Assembly (NCBI GenBank): GCA_019637095.1
Contig: JAHBWG010000029.1
Span: forward strand, 29,883 to 93,882
Reading direction: 5' to 3'
Source of the DNA: Sandaracinaceae bacterium
Lineage (GTDB): Bacteria > Myxococcota_A > Polyangia > Polyangiales > Sandaracinaceae
DNA length: 64,000 bases
In this document: one piece after another, positions 43,757-52,817 of the stretch
Layout of the letters: every line of letters begins with the position of its first letter
How positions within the stretch are numbered: the first letter of the stretch is position 1
The notes under the pieces: generated by a model
What the model saw: the letters and a program-made list of their open reading frames with translations, nothing else
Told to the model about the DNA's origin: nothing
Database searches by the model: none
Translations under genes and position numbers: made by a program

Positions 43757-45625
43757 ATGCTCCGCTTCGATCACCGCCCGGATCGGTACCTGCGCGCGCC
43801 GCGGCTCGTGCGCGGGGCGAGCGCGGTGGAGCTGTGGGTGATCGCGACGGAGCCCGCGGGCGAGGCGGTGCTCGCGCTCGGGCTCGACGCAGGCGAGCGC
43901 GAGATCGCGCGCAGCGACGCGATCCTCGGCCTCACGCGCGAGCCGCTCCCGCGCGTCGCCGGGGACGCGGGGTGGGCGGATCGCGCCTCGGACGGCGAGT
44001 GGACGGTCTCGATCGAGCGGGGGGAGGGCACGAGCGCGGTGCGCGCGCGACGCGCAGCGGTGGAGACGCTCGTGTGGCGCGCGCACGGGACGGCGGCCGC
44101 GCCCGCCGTCCACGCGGTCACGGGTGGGGCGTGGGTCGCGTTCCACCACAACGTGCGCGAGGACACCGGCGAGCCGGATCTCGCGAAGTGGATCGCGCTG
44201 CGGTTCGTCACCGACGCGGGCGACGTGCTCGAGCCGTCCGCGCCGATGACGGATCGCGACCGCGACCGCGAGGGCGAGGAGCAGGGCTTCGAGCTGCCCT
44301 CGCTCGCGGTCGGGCCCGACGGCGCGGTCGCGATCTACGGGCGCGGCTCGCACGCCTTCTTTCGACAGGACGCGAGCGCAGCCGGCTTCACGCCGCGCCG
44401 CGCGCTCGGAGCGACCGACTGGGGCTGCCGCGGCCTCTGGGTGAGCGTCCTCGTGGCCGATGGCGTCCTTCACGCCGCGCGCCGCGAGAAGGACGGGATC
44501 GTGCTCGAGACCGATCCCCTCCCCGAGGGCGGCCCTCCCGCGCTCGCGCCGGCGCGGGTCGAGCACCCCGCGCGCGTCCACCGCGACGTGCCGCCGCGTC
44601 CGCCGGGCCCCGACCCGGCGGCGCGCTACGGCCGGCGCACCCTCTTCGGCGACATCCACCAACACTCGGCTCACTCGGACGGCTGCGGCACCGCCGACGA
44701 GCCGTACCTCCGCGCGCGCTGGGCCTACGGCGACGACTTCTGCGCGCTCACCGATCACGAGGCGTTCCTCGGCAAGCGCATCGGGCCCGGCGAGTGGCGC
44801 TACCTCTGCGAGGTGGCGGATCGGCACGACGAGCCGGGCGCGTTCGCGACGCTCCTCGCCTACGAGTGGACCGGGCGGCGCTTCCCCGGCCCTGGCCACA
44901 AGGTCGTGTACCTCCCCCCCGAGGGCGGCGCGATCGTGGGCCGCGACGAGGTCCCCGACGGCGCGGAGCTCGTGCGGCGCGTGGTCGCGCAGGGCGGCTT
45001 CGCGGTGCCGCACCACGTCGGCTGGACGGGCGCGGACGAGGCGGCCCACGACCCCGTCGGCCAACCGGTCTGGGAGATCTGCTCGTGCCACGGCTGCTAC
45101 CTCCACGCCGACCACCCGCTCGGCTCGCGCGGCGAGCTGTACGACCAGCTCGTCGACGCGGTGATGAGGCGAGGCCACCGCTTCGGCTTCATCGCGTGCA
45201 GCGACGGTCACGGTCTGCTCCACCACCACGGCGTCGGTCGCAAGCGCGATCCCTTCCGCTGCGGGCTCACCGCGGTGCAGGCACACGACTGCACGAGGGA
45301 AGGGATCTTGCGTGCGATCCGCGAACGCCGCTGCTACGCGACGAGCGGCGTCCCCATCCTGCTCGATCTGACCGCGGGCGGTGCGCCGATGGGGAGCGAG
45401 GTGCGCGTCGCGGCGCCGGTCGAGGTCCGCGCGGAGGCGCGCGCGGCGGTGGAGCTCGCCTCCCTCGCGCTGGTGGGTCCTGACGGCGTGATCGCCGAGG
45501 TGCGGGGGAGCGGGCTCGACGCGACGGTGGAGGCGCGGGTCGGGCACGGCTGGGTGTACGCGCGCGCCGAGCAGGTCGACGGCGAGATGGCCTGGTCCTC
45601 GCCGATCTTCTTGGATCCGCCCTGA
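43757..45625 (+). CDS. DUF3604/PHP-like metallohydrolase
   Basis: A 622-residue cytoplasmic-looking protein. The N-terminal 270 residues are a beta-rich region (phosphoesterase-associated). The C-terminal DUF3604 domain contains PHP-like metal motifs: GDIHQHSAHSDG near 300, ALTDHEAFL, VPHHVGWTG and IACSDGHG, then the conserved CTREGILRAIRERRCYATSG. PHP enzymes hydrolyse phosphoesters with a trinuclear metal centre, and DUF3604 proteins often accompany sulfatase-like genes, as here: only 27 bp separate it from the alkaline-phosphatase-superfamily gene. No signal peptide is visible. Substrate unknown; I infer a shared role in organophosphate or sulfoglycan turnover. Confidence 0.85.
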   Translation: MLRFDHRPDRYLRAPRLVRGASAVELWVIATEPAGEAVLALGLDAGEREIARSDAILGLTREPLPRVAGDAGWADRASDGEWTVSIERGEGTSAVRARRAAVETLVWRAHGTAAAPAVHAVTGGAWVAFHHNVREDTGEPDLAKWIALRFVTDAGDVLEPSAPMTDRDRDREGEEQGFELPSLAVGPDGAVAIYGRGSHAFFRQDASAAGFTPRRALGATDWGCRGLWVSVLVADGVLHAARREKDGIVLETDPLPEGGPPALAPARVEHPARVHRDVPPRPPGPDPAARYGRRTLFGDIHQHSAHSDGCGTADEPYLRARWAYGDDFCALTDHEAFLGKRIGPGEWRYLCEVADRHDEPGAFATLLAYEWTGRRFPGPGHKVVYLPPEGGAIVGRDEVPDGAELVRRVVAQGGFAVPHHVGWTGADEAAHDPVGQPVWEICSCHGCYLHADHPLGSRGELYDQLVDAVMRRGHRFGFIACSDGHGLLHHHGVGRKRDPFRCGLTAVQAHDCTREGILRAIRERRCYATSGVPILLDLTAGGAPMGSEVRVAAPVEVRAEARAAVELASLALVGPDGVIAEVRGSGLDATVEARVGHGWVYARAEQVDGEMAWSSPIFLDPP

Positions 45626-45629
45626 CGCG

Positions 45630-47123
45630 TCAGAGCGACGAGAGCGCGCGCGGCGGCTCGCCCGCGCGGACGCGGTGCTCGCCGGCGGGGACCGCGCGCG
45701 CGGCGAGCTCGGGCGGCAGCGCGGCGAGCGTCTCGGCGCTGACGAGGATGGAGGTGCCGAGCGTCTCGTTCAGCGCCTCGAGCTTCATCGCGACGCCGAC
45801 CGCGGGCCCGAGCACGGTGTACTTCGCTCGTCGCTTGCCGCCCAGGCTGCCCGCGACGACCAGGCCGGTGTGGACGCCGATGCGCGCGCCCATGCGCTCG
45901 ACGCCGCGCTCCTTCCACACGCGCGCGCGCCCGCTCGCCTCCCACTCCTCGTTCAGTCCTTCGAGCCGGTCGCGCATCGCGCACGCGGCGCGCACCGCGC
46001 ATGCGGCGTGGTCGGGGAGCTCGGCCGGGGCGCCGAAGACCGCGAGGATCGCGTCGCCGAGCAGCTCGATCACGCAGCCCTGGTGGGCGTCGATCACGTC
46101 CGTCATCTCGGAGAAGTAGTCGTTGAGCAGCTCGAGCACGTCGTGGGGCGGCAGGCTCTCGCTGATCGTCGAGTAGCGCCGGATGTCGGTGAACAAGACG
46201 GTCACTTCGCGCTCGACCGCGCCCTCGGCCGCGCCGCCGCCCAAGACCTTGCGCGCGACGTCCTCGCTCACGTAGCGACCGAACAGCGCGCGGATCCGCT
46301 CGCGCTCCTCGAGGTCCTCCGCCATCCGATCGATGCGCCGCGCGAGCAGGCCGAGCTCGTCGTCGCGCTCGAGGTGGGTCCGCGCGTCGAGCTCGCCGCC
46401 TGCGATCGCGGAGGTCGCCGCGATGATCCGCTCGATGGGCCGCCGCACGTTGCGGCCGAGGAGCACGCCACCGATGACGAACAGCACCACCGCGACGCCG
46501 TACATCGTGAGCGTGGTGGTGAGGGCGCGTCGCTCCGCGGCCGCGACGCGCCGGGCGCTCATGTCGATCCCGACGATGGCGACGACGCTCCCGGTCGCGT
46601 CGCGGATCGGCGCGTAGCCCGAGAGGTGGCGGCCCCACGCGTCGCGATACACACGCGACTCGACGACGGGCGCGCGGAACGCCGCGAGCATCCCGTCGGT
46701 CTGCGTCGCGTCGTAGAGCTCGCCGACCTCGCCGGGCGTGCCGCTCCGCACCCAGTCGATCGCGAAGCGGACCCAGCCCGGCCGGTCCGTCGGGCGCATC
46801 ACGTAGATGCTCTCGACCTCGGGCTCTTCGTCGGCGACGCGCGCGAAGTGCGCGGTGAGCTCGCGGTGCGCGCTCGAGTCGTGGTCCGCCGCCACCCGGA
46901 GCGACGTGATCGAGTCGGCGTCGAGCGTGCGCGCGAGCCCGACCGCGAGCCCGTGCAGCCGGCCCCGCAGGATCGAGATCTCCGCCTCGGCCGCGAAGCG
47001 GTAGCTGAGGCCGCCGAGCGCCGCCAAGAGCACGAGCACTCCGGCGCCGAAGCCGAACGTCGTGCGCACGTGGAAGCGGTGCCAGGGGCGCAGCTTGCCG
47101 AGCTCGTCCGAGGAGCCGATCAC
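45630..47123 (-). CDS. Receptor nucleotide cyclase paralog with degenerate active site
   Basis: A 497-residue class III cyclase-like receptor. Two membrane helices (about 22-42 and 204-224) flank a 160-residue extracytoplasmic PDC/Cache-like sensor, then HAMP (about 225-275) and a cyclase domain (about 300-490). Metal Asp residues are kept (Asp313 in VLFTDI, Asp357 in GDAILAVFG). The GDTVNVAAR block of active enzymes reads GPAVGVAMK: the base-selecting Asp becomes Pro440, the catalytic Asn becomes Gly443 and the catalytic Arg becomes Lys447. The paralog at 47183 keeps all three. It is therefore probably a pseudo-cyclase or regulatory partner. The GTG start at 47123 is preceded by TACGTT, six bases away. 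Confidence 0.88.
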   Translation of the reverse strand: MIGSSDELGKLRPWHRFHVRTTFGFGAGVLVLLAALGGLSYRFAAEAEISILRGRLHGLAVGLARTLDADSITSLRVAADHDSSAHRELTAHFARVADEEPEVESIYVMRPTDRPGWVRFAIDWVRSGTPGEVGELYDATQTDGMLAAFRAPVVESRVYRDAWGRHLSGYAPIRDATGSVVAIVGIDMSARRVAAAERRALTTTLTMYGVAVVLFVIGGVLLGRNVRRPIERIIAATSAIAGGELDARTHLERDDELGLLARRIDRMAEDLEERERIRALFGRYVSEDVARKVLGGGAAEGAVEREVTVLFTDIRRYSTISESLPPHDVLELLNDYFSEMTDVIDAHQGCVIELLGDAILAVFGAPAELPDHAACAVRAACAMRDRLEGLNEEWEASGRARVWKERGVERMGARIGVHTGLVVAGSLGGKRRAKYTVLGPAVGVAMKLEALNETLGTSILVSAETLAALPPELAARAVPAGEHRVRAGEPPRALSSL

Positions 47124-47129
47124 GCCCTG

Positions 47130-47176
47130 AACGTACCGCGGCGAAGGGCCCCGCGTCGCGCGCGCGCTGCTACCCT
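47130..47176. promoter_or_regulatory. Divergent leaderless promoters between the cyclases
   Basis: In the 59-bp gap between two GTG starts, TACGTT on the minus strand (47135-47130) ends six bases before GTG 47123 and TACCCT on the plus strand (47171-47176) ends six bases before GTG 47183. Neither has a clear -35. The symmetry suggests matched expression of the pair. Confidence 0.45.
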
Positions 47177-47182
47177 CGGGTC

Positions 47183-48703
47183 GTGGAGCGCACGGACGGA
47201 GGCGCGCGAACGCCGCAGCCCGAGGCGGTCCGTGGGCTGGCGCCCTGGCGCCGATTCCACCTGCGCGTGACCGCGTTCTTCGGCGTGCTCGCGTTCGCGC
47301 TCCTCGGTGTGATGGGGGGCTTGAGCTACCGGTGGGCGCGCGAGACGGAGCTCGCGGCGGTCACCGCGCGCCTGGGCGCGCTCTCCATCACGCTCGCAGA
47401 GGGCCTCGCGGCGGACGACGTCGCCGCCGCGCTCGCGGACGGCGAGCCCTCCTCGCCGGCCTACCAGCGGATGATCGCGACCTTCGCCGCCACCGCGGTC
47501 GACGAGCCCGACGTGCAGAGCATCTACGTCGCCGTGCGGACCGAGCGCGAGGGGTGGCTGCGCTTCGCGGCCGACTGGGTGCGCACCGGCACGCCCGCCG
47601 CGGTCGGGGAGGACTACGACGCGACCGAGGCCCCGCGCATGCTCGAGGCCTTCGGCGGTCCCCGCGTCGAGGAGGAGATGACCACCGACGCCTGGGGCCA
47701 GTCGCTCTCCGGCTACGCGCCCGTGCACGACGCACGCGGGCGCGCGGTCGCCGTCCTGGGGGTCGACGTCGACGCGGCGCGCGTCGCGCGGATCGAGCGT
47801 GAGGTGTCCACCGCGATCGGGCTCGTGTACGGCGCCGCGCTCCTCGTGATCGTGCTGAGCGGGCTGTGGCTGGGTCGGAGCATCCGTCGCCCGGTGGCGC
47901 GGATCGTCGAGGCCGCGGGCGAGATCGTGCGCGACCCGTCGACGCGCGTCGGGCTCGCGCGCGCCGACGAGCTCGGCCTCATCGCGCGCCATTTCGACCG
48001 GATGGCCGCCGGGCTCGAGGAGCGCGAGCGCATCCGGGCGGTCTTCGGGCGCTACGTCTCCGACGACGTCGCGCGGCGCGTGCTCGCGAGCCCGGACGCG
48101 GAGCGACTCGGCGGCGAGGTCCGCGAGATCACCGTGCTCTTCATCGACCTCTCGGGGTACGGATCGGTGGGCGGGGCGCTCGATCCGGCCGCGGTGGTCG
48201 CGATGCTCGAGCGCTACCTCGGCGCGATGACGGAGCTCGTCGAGGCGCACGGGGGCTGCGTGATCGAGATGCTCGGCGACGCGATCCTCGCGGTGTTCGG
48301 CGCGCCCGACCCGCTCGACGATCACCCGGAGCGCGCGGTCCGCTGCGGGCTCGCGATGCGCGCGCGGCTCGAGGCGCTCAACGACGCCTGGGAGGCCGAG
48401 GGGCTCGCGCGGGCGTGGAAGGAGCGCGGGGTCGCGCGGCTGCGCCCGCGGATCGGGATCCACACGGGCCGCGTGGTCGCCGGCAATACCGGCGGGCGCA
48501 CTCGTATGAAGTACGCGGTCATCGGCGACACCGTGAACGTCGCGGCGCGCATCGAGGTCCTCAACGAGCGGCTCGGCACCACGCTGCTCGTGAGCGCGGA
48601 GGTGCTCGAGCGTCTCCCCGCGGAGCTCGCGGGCGGCGCGAGCGCGAAGGGCGCCCACCAGGTCAAGGGCCGCGCGCGCGCCGTCGACGTCCACGCGCTC
48701 TGA
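47183..48703 (+). CDS. Receptor adenylate/guanylate cyclase
   Basis: A 506-residue paralog of the divergent neighbour, aligned along its length. Membrane helices are near 30-50 and 212-232 with a Cache-like extracytoplasmic sensor between them (both share the phrase SIYV and DWVR.GTP..VG), then HAMP and a class III cyclase domain. The metal Asp residues are Asp322 (VLFIDLS) and Asp366 (GDAILAVFG), and the nucleotide block GDTVNVAARIE gives Asp449, Asn452 and Arg456, so the site appears intact. Asp449 favours ATP. The catalytic Lys of many cyclases is Glu here (VIEMLGD), as in its paralog. It is convergent with the histidine kinase operon (stop to stop 2 bp). Confidence 0.92.
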   Translation: MERTDGGARTPQPEAVRGLAPWRRFHLRVTAFFGVLAFALLGVMGGLSYRWARETELAAVTARLGALSITLAEGLAADDVAAALADGEPSSPAYQRMIATFAATAVDEPDVQSIYVAVRTEREGWLRFAADWVRTGTPAAVGEDYDATEAPRMLEAFGGPRVEEEMTTDAWGQSLSGYAPVHDARGRAVAVLGVDVDAARVARIEREVSTAIGLVYGAALLVIVLSGLWLGRSIRRPVARIVEAAGEIVRDPSTRVGLARADELGLIARHFDRMAAGLEERERIRAVFGRYVSDDVARRVLASPDAERLGGEVREITVLFIDLSGYGSVGGALDPAAVVAMLERYLGAMTELVEAHGGCVIEMLGDAILAVFGAPDPLDDHPERAVRCGLAMRARLEALNDAWEAEGLARAWKERGVARLRPRIGIHTGRVVAGNTGGRTRMKYAVIGDTVNVAARIEVLNERLGTTLLVSAEVLERLPAELAGGASAKGAHQVKGRARAVDVHAL

Positions 48704-48705
48704 GC

Positions 48706-50163
48706 TCAATCGGATGCGCGCTCGCGAGGGATCACGAAGCGGACGGTCGTCCCGTGGCCGTGCCGGCTCTCGATCTCGACGCGGCCGCCGTGCGCGCGGG
48801 CGACGCGATCGACGATGGCGAGCCCGAGCCCGGTGCCGCCGTGCCGCGTCGTGAAGAAGGGGTCGCGCGCGCGCGAGCGCACGAGCGTGTCCATGCCCTC
48901 GCCGGTGTCGTGGAACTCGACCGCGACGTGTGGCCGGCCCTCCGCGCTGGTGTTGCGGCACGAGACGGTCAGCGTGCCGCCGTTCGGCATGGCCTGCAGG
49001 GCGTTGTCGACGATGTTGATCAGCGCATGGCGAAGGAGCGCCTGGTCGCCCTCGACCGGGTCGCACGGGTGATCGAGGTCGAGCTCGATCTCCACGTGCG
49101 CGATGTCGCGCGCGCCGGCCGCGGCGAGCTCGACGGCGTGGCCGACCAGGTGCGTGAGATCGACGGTGCCGGTCTCCGGCGCGATGGGCTTGGCGTAGGC
49201 GAGCAGATCGTCGACGAGCCGGTTCAGCCGGTCCGTCTCCTCGTCGAGGATGACGAGCAGCGTCTCTCCGTCCTCGGGCCGGAGCTCGTCGCGGCGCAGG
49301 CCCGCGACCGCGTTCTTGATCGTCGCGAGCGGGTTGCGGACCTCGTGCGCGATGACCGCGCTCAGCTCGCCGACCGCGGCGAGCTGCTCCGTCTTGACGA
49401 TCTCCGCCTGGGTGACCCGCAGGTAGTCGTAGCTCCGCTCGAGCTCCGCGGTGCGGTGCTCGAGCTCGGCGTCGACGGCCGTGAAGCGGTCGATCAGGAC
49501 GAAGCCGAACCCCAGGACGCTCAGGAGCGCCGCGTGCTGCGAGATCGAGATCGTCAAGACGTCCTCGGCGAAGAACGCGCGCGTCACGAGGTCGTACACG
49601 CCCGCGAGGAGGGGCAGCCCGGTGAGCGCGGCGGCGAGCCGCAGCTCGGGACGCTGCCGCGAGGCCACGAACAGCTGCCTCACCGCGTACAGCCCGGTCG
49701 CGGTGATCGCGGCGGTGAGCCCGATCCCCGTCCACGACATGCGCGCGAGCGCGCGCCCGTGCTCCGGCGCGGCGGCCCACGCGTAGCCCGGATCGGCGAC
49801 GCCGGGGTCGAAGAACAGGCCCGCCGCGACGGCCATCGCGCCCACGACGCCGAGCGCGCGCGCCGCGAAGAGGACGCGACGGTGTTCCCCCCCCGAGAGG
49901 TGGAGCGAGAAGTCGACGAAGAACGCGATGCAGGGGAACGCCGCGAGCATCAGGAGCGTCTGTGCGCCCGTCGCGTCGGCGATCGTGGTCGCGCGCCAGG
50001 TCAGCGCGCCGGCGAACGAGAAGACGCTCAGCGCGGCGCAGTACGCCGCGAAGCTCCGGTACTCGGCCTGATCGCGCCGGGCGAGCGCGAGCGCGAAGGA
50101 GTAGATCGCGACGTAGGCGTAGACGCCCGCCCACGCGACGAGGCTCGCGCCGATCGGGGTCAC
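48706..50163 (-). CDS. Membrane histidine kinase (second of a tandem pair)
   Basis: A 485-residue sensor kinase. The N-terminal half has six or seven hydrophobic helices (about 1-230). The DHp domain carries the H-box AVIAHEVRNPLATIKN with the phospho-accepting His, followed by the catalytic domain with N-box NIVDNALQAMPNGG, G1 DTGEGM and G2 GGTGLGLAI. It starts at GTG 50163, overlapping the stop of the upstream paralog (GTGA). No response regulator lies nearby, so it is an orphan kinase and its partner must be elsewhere. It has no cytosolic PAS domain, and the multi-helix N-terminus is the likely sensor. Confidence 0.9.
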   Translation of the reverse strand: MTPIGASLVAWAGVYAYVAIYSFALALARRDQAEYRSFAAYCAALSVFSFAGALTWRATTIADATGAQTLLMLAAFPCIAFFVDFSLHLSGGEHRRVLFAARALGVVGAMAVAAGLFFDPGVADPGYAWAAAPEHGRALARMSWTGIGLTAAITATGLYAVRQLFVASRQRPELRLAAALTGLPLLAGVYDLVTRAFFAEDVLTISISQHAALLSVLGFGFVLIDRFTAVDAELEHRTAELERSYDYLRVTQAEIVKTEQLAAVGELSAVIAHEVRNPLATIKNAVAGLRRDELRPEDGETLLVILDEETDRLNRLVDDLLAYAKPIAPETGTVDLTHLVGHAVELAAAGARDIAHVEIELDLDHPCDPVEGDQALLRHALINIVDNALQAMPNGGTLTVSCRNTSAEGRPHVAVEFHDTGEGMDTLVRSRARDPFFTTRHGGTGLGLAIVDRVARAHGGRVEIESRHGHGTTVRFVIPRERASD

Positions 50164-51611
50164 GGCACCTCCGGCACCGCGCTCGCGCGCTCGCAGGGGA
50201 GGGTGACCGCGGCGATCGTCCCGCGGCCCGGCTCGCACTCGAGGGTAATGGTGCCCCCGTGGTTCTTCACCACGCGCTCGACGATCGCGAGCCCCAGCCC
50301 CGTCCCCGCGGGGCGCGTGGTGAAGAACGGGTCCTTGGCCTTGACGAGCACGGCCTCGGCCATCCCAGGGCCCGAGTCCTCGAGCTCGACCCGCACCGCG
50401 CGGCGGGGGTGCTCCACCAGCTGCGCGCGGAGGGTCAGCGTCCCGCCCTCGGGCATCGCTTGCATCGCGTTGGCCGCGACGTTCGTGAACGCCTGGCGGA
50501 GCAGCTCCGGGTCGCCGTGGACGGGCGGCGCGTCGGACGGCTCGACGACGATCCGAACTACGCCCTCTCCGTCGTGGGCCGCACGCGCGGCCTCGGCGGC
50601 TTGGCGGGCGAGCGCGAGCAGATCCACCGGGCGGCCCTGCGGGGTGACGGGGCGCGCGTAGTCGAGCAGGTTGCGCACGAGGCGGTTCAGTCGATCCACC
50701 TCCTCCTCGAGGATCGCGAGCAGGACGAGCCGATCGGAAGCCCGCAGCGTCGGACGGCGCAGGCTGGAGAGCGCGTTCTTGATGATCGCGAGCGGGTTGC
50801 GGACCTCGTGCGCGATGACCGCGCTCAGCTCGCCGACCGCGGCGAGCTGCTCCTTGCGCACGAGCTCCTCCTGCACGACGCGCAGCTCCGAGTAGCTGCG
50901 GCGGAGCTCGTCGGTCCGTTCGCCGAGCTGATCGGCGGCGCGCAAGAAGCGGCGCTGGAGCAGGAAGCTCACGGTGAGGACGGGGACGAGCGCGGCGTGA
51001 TCGATGAGGTAGTACGCCTCACCGCCGGCGGCGCGGATCGTGAGCTCGGCGATCGCGCCCGTGACCGCGAAGCCGGCGGCCCAGACCAAGGCGCGCAGAT
51101 CGGGCGCCGTGCGCGCGCCGCGCGCGATGACGAGGACGGCCCACGACGACAGCGCGAGGTTCGCCGCGAAGAGCGCGACGCCGACGGTCGTCATGTGCGG
51201 ATCGAGCGCGTCGGCCGAGCGCGACAAGAGAACGACGCGCGCGGACTCGGCCTCCACCAGCCACCCCGCGACGTCGACCGCGATGCCCGCGAGGCCCACC
51301 GCGTACGCGGCGCCGACCACGCGCGGGCTCGGCCGCTCGGTGATGAGCGTCGCGAAGTGGACGAAGTACGCCCCGGCCGCGAAGCCGCCGAGGAGCTCGA
51401 TCCGGTGGGCGAGGAGCGCGGCGTCCGCGGTGCGCGCGTCGACGGCGAGGCACGAGCCGGCGTTCCAGACCATCAGCGCGAACGCCAGCAGCCCGAACGC
51501 GAGGTACTCACGGTGGCGCGGGCGGCGGACGTGCAGCGCGCAGAAGTAGACGCCGACGTACGCGTAGATGGCCGCCCAGGTGAAGAGCAAGGTCGCCAGC
51601 GGCGACACCAT
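50160..51611 (-). CDS. Membrane histidine kinase (first of a tandem pair)
   Basis: A 483-residue paralog of the next gene, with the same six- to seven-helix N-terminus (start LATLLFTWAAIYAYVGVYF) and H-box AVIAHEVRNPLAIIKN, N-box NVAANAMQAMPEGG, G1 DSGPGM, G2 GTGLGLAI. A shared coiled-coil linker (SYSELRVVQEELVRKEQLAAVGELS) joins sensor to kinase, and the paralog has the matching SYDYLRVTQAEIVKTEQLAAVGELS. The two arose by tandem duplication and are co-translated. They may form heterodimers that share the lineage of inputs. No receiver domain is fused or adjacent. A divergent promoter pair lies upstream with the AMIN-like gene. Confidence 0.9.
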   Translation of the reverse strand: MVSPLATLLFTWAAIYAYVGVYFCALHVRRPRHREYLAFGLLAFALMVWNAGSCLAVDARTADAALLAHRIELLGGFAAGAYFVHFATLITERPSPRVVGAAYAVGLAGIAVDVAGWLVEAESARVVLLSRSADALDPHMTTVGVALFAANLALSSWAVLVIARGARTAPDLRALVWAAGFAVTGAIAELTIRAAGGEAYYLIDHAALVPVLTVSFLLQRRFLRAADQLGERTDELRRSYSELRVVQEELVRKEQLAAVGELSAVIAHEVRNPLAIIKNALSSLRRPTLRASDRLVLLAILEEEVDRLNRLVRNLLDYARPVTPQGRPVDLLALARQAAEAARAAHDGEGVVRIVVEPSDAPPVHGDPELLRQAFTNVAANAMQAMPEGGTLTLRAQLVEHPRRAVRVELEDSGPGMAEAVLVKAKDPFFTTRPAGTGLGLAIVERVVKNHGGTITLECEPGRGTIAAVTLPCERASAVPEVP

Positions 51612-51633
51612 GGCGCGCGATGTAACCACGTTT

Positions 51634-51662
51634 TTGCCACCGCCGCTCCGCGTTCGTACGAT
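51634..51662 (+). promoter_or_regulatory. Well-formed promoter, leaderless start of the AMIN-like gene
   Basis: TTGCCA (51634-51639), 17 bp, TACGAT (51657-51662). Transcription would begin at or next to GTG 51669, six bases downstream of the hexamer. This is the best-supported leaderless promoter in the window. Confidence 0.6.
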
Positions 51663-51668
51663 CCGAGG

Positions 51669-52376
51669 GTGCGCATCCGCCTCCATGTCGTCCTCGCGCT
51701 CGCGTTCGGCTCGGCCGCGCCGGCCGTGGCCCAAGAAGATCCCGAGGAGTCCTCCGAGGCGCGCGTCCGGCCCGCGGAGGCGTCCGTCGCGCCCAACCCG
51801 CTCGGTGTCTACGGCGGCGTCGAGCCGGGCGAGGCGCAGCCGCCGCCGGCGTTCGGGCGCGTCGTGCGGCGCGAGCGGGCGCGGCGGCCGAGCCGCATCC
51901 TGACCTGGCCCGGCTTCGCGCCGCTCGGCGACGGGAGCTCGCGCTTCTTCATCCAGACGACCGAGCCGCAGGCGCCCGAGGTCCTCGTCGAGGACGGACG
52001 CGTGGTCGTGCTCTTCCGCAACACGACGATCCACCTGCGCAACAGCGGGCGCTGGCTCGAGACGCGCTTCTTCAACACGCCGGTCGTGCGCGCGCGGCTC
52101 GAGCGCCGGCGCCGCGACATGGCGTTCGTGATGATCCTGCGCGCCTCCGCCGTCCCGCGCATCGCGGCCGAGGCGGCGCCCGGCGGCAACTTCCACTACA
52201 CGTACATCGACTTCGCGCCCGGCGACTTCGCGCCGGTCGTCGCGCAGAGCGCGCCCCGCGCGAGCACCGTGCCCAGCCCGGCGGGCAGGTCGTCGCAGCC
52301 GCCGCCCGCGCCCGCGCGCCCGCTCGACCCGTCCATCCGCGCGCTCGACGACGAGCGGCCGCCCGCGATGCGTTGA
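51669..52376 (+). CDS. Secreted AMIN-like domain protein
   Basis: A 235-residue exported protein. A signal peptide (LHVVLALAFGSAAPAVAQ) is followed by an acidic, Pro-rich spacer and a beta-rich domain (about 75-175: SSRFFIQTTEPQAPEVLVED, VVLFRNTTIHLRNSGRWLE) that resembles the AMIN fold of PilQ and amidase proteins, which bind peptidoglycan or envelope ligands. The C-terminus is a Pro/Ser/Ala-rich tail. No catalytic motif is visible. It is divergent from the histidine kinase pair. An AMIN identification is by pattern only; confident detection would need a profile search. Confidence 0.65.
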   Translation: MRIRLHVVLALAFGSAAPAVAQEDPEESSEARVRPAEASVAPNPLGVYGGVEPGEAQPPPAFGRVVRRERARRPSRILTWPGFAPLGDGSSRFFIQTTEPQAPEVLVEDGRVVVLFRNTTIHLRNSGRWLETRFFNTPVVRARLERRRRDMAFVMILRASAVPRIAAEAAPGGNFHYTYIDFAPGDFAPVVAQSAPRASTVPSPAGRSSQPPPAPARPLDPSIRALDDERPPAMR

Positions 52377-52379
52377 GCC

Positions 52380-52811
52380 TCAGGCGTAGCCGATCGAGGG
52401 CGTGAGCGGGATCGCGCTGCGCGAGAAGGTGCCGCTCCCGAGCGCGACCTCGTGTCCGTCGGCGTCGAAGAGGCTCGCCTCCGCGACGAGCAGGTGCCGC
52501 CCCTCGGAGACGAGCGCCCCCTCCGCGCGCACCGCGCCGCCGGTGACCGGCCGGAGGAAGTGCACGTGGAACGACGCGGTGAGGACGAAGGTGTCCGGCA
52601 CGACCGAGTTGGCCGCGAAGAACGCCGCGTCGTCGAGCAGCTTGAAGTAGGCCGACCCGTGGAGCGCGCTCACCGCGTGGAAGAAGTCCGCGCGGACGTC
52701 CCACACGATCTCGGCCGCCCCCTCGGACACCGTGAGGCGGTTGCCGTACAGCCGGTTGATCGGCGCCGCGTGGTACATGTTGGCCAGCCTCTCGAAGTGG
52801 GACGCGTCCAT
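52380..52811 (-). CDS. PaaI-type hotdog thioesterase
   Basis: A 143-residue single-domain hotdog protein. The PaaI-family phrase HGSAYFKLLDDAAFFAAN is at about 50-67 (where the family has HGG or HGS with an Asp or Asn downstream), followed by FVLTASFHVHFLRPV and LVSEGRHLLVAEASLFD, the characteristic central helix and beta strands. Such enzymes hydrolyse acyl- or phenylacyl-CoA thioesters. It is divergent from the metallo-beta-lactamase-fold gene with a 34-bp gap, so the two may be controlled together. The ATG at 52811 is preceded by TACCTT, six bases away. Confidence 0.88.
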   Translation of the reverse strand: MDASHFERLANMYHAAPINRLYGNRLTVSEGAAEIVWDVRADFFHAVSALHGSAYFKLLDDAAFFAANSVVPDTFVLTASFHVHFLRPVTGGAVRAEGALVSEGRHLLVAEASLFDADGHEVALGSGTFSRSAIPLTPSIGYA

Positions 52812-52817
52812 GCGGCG

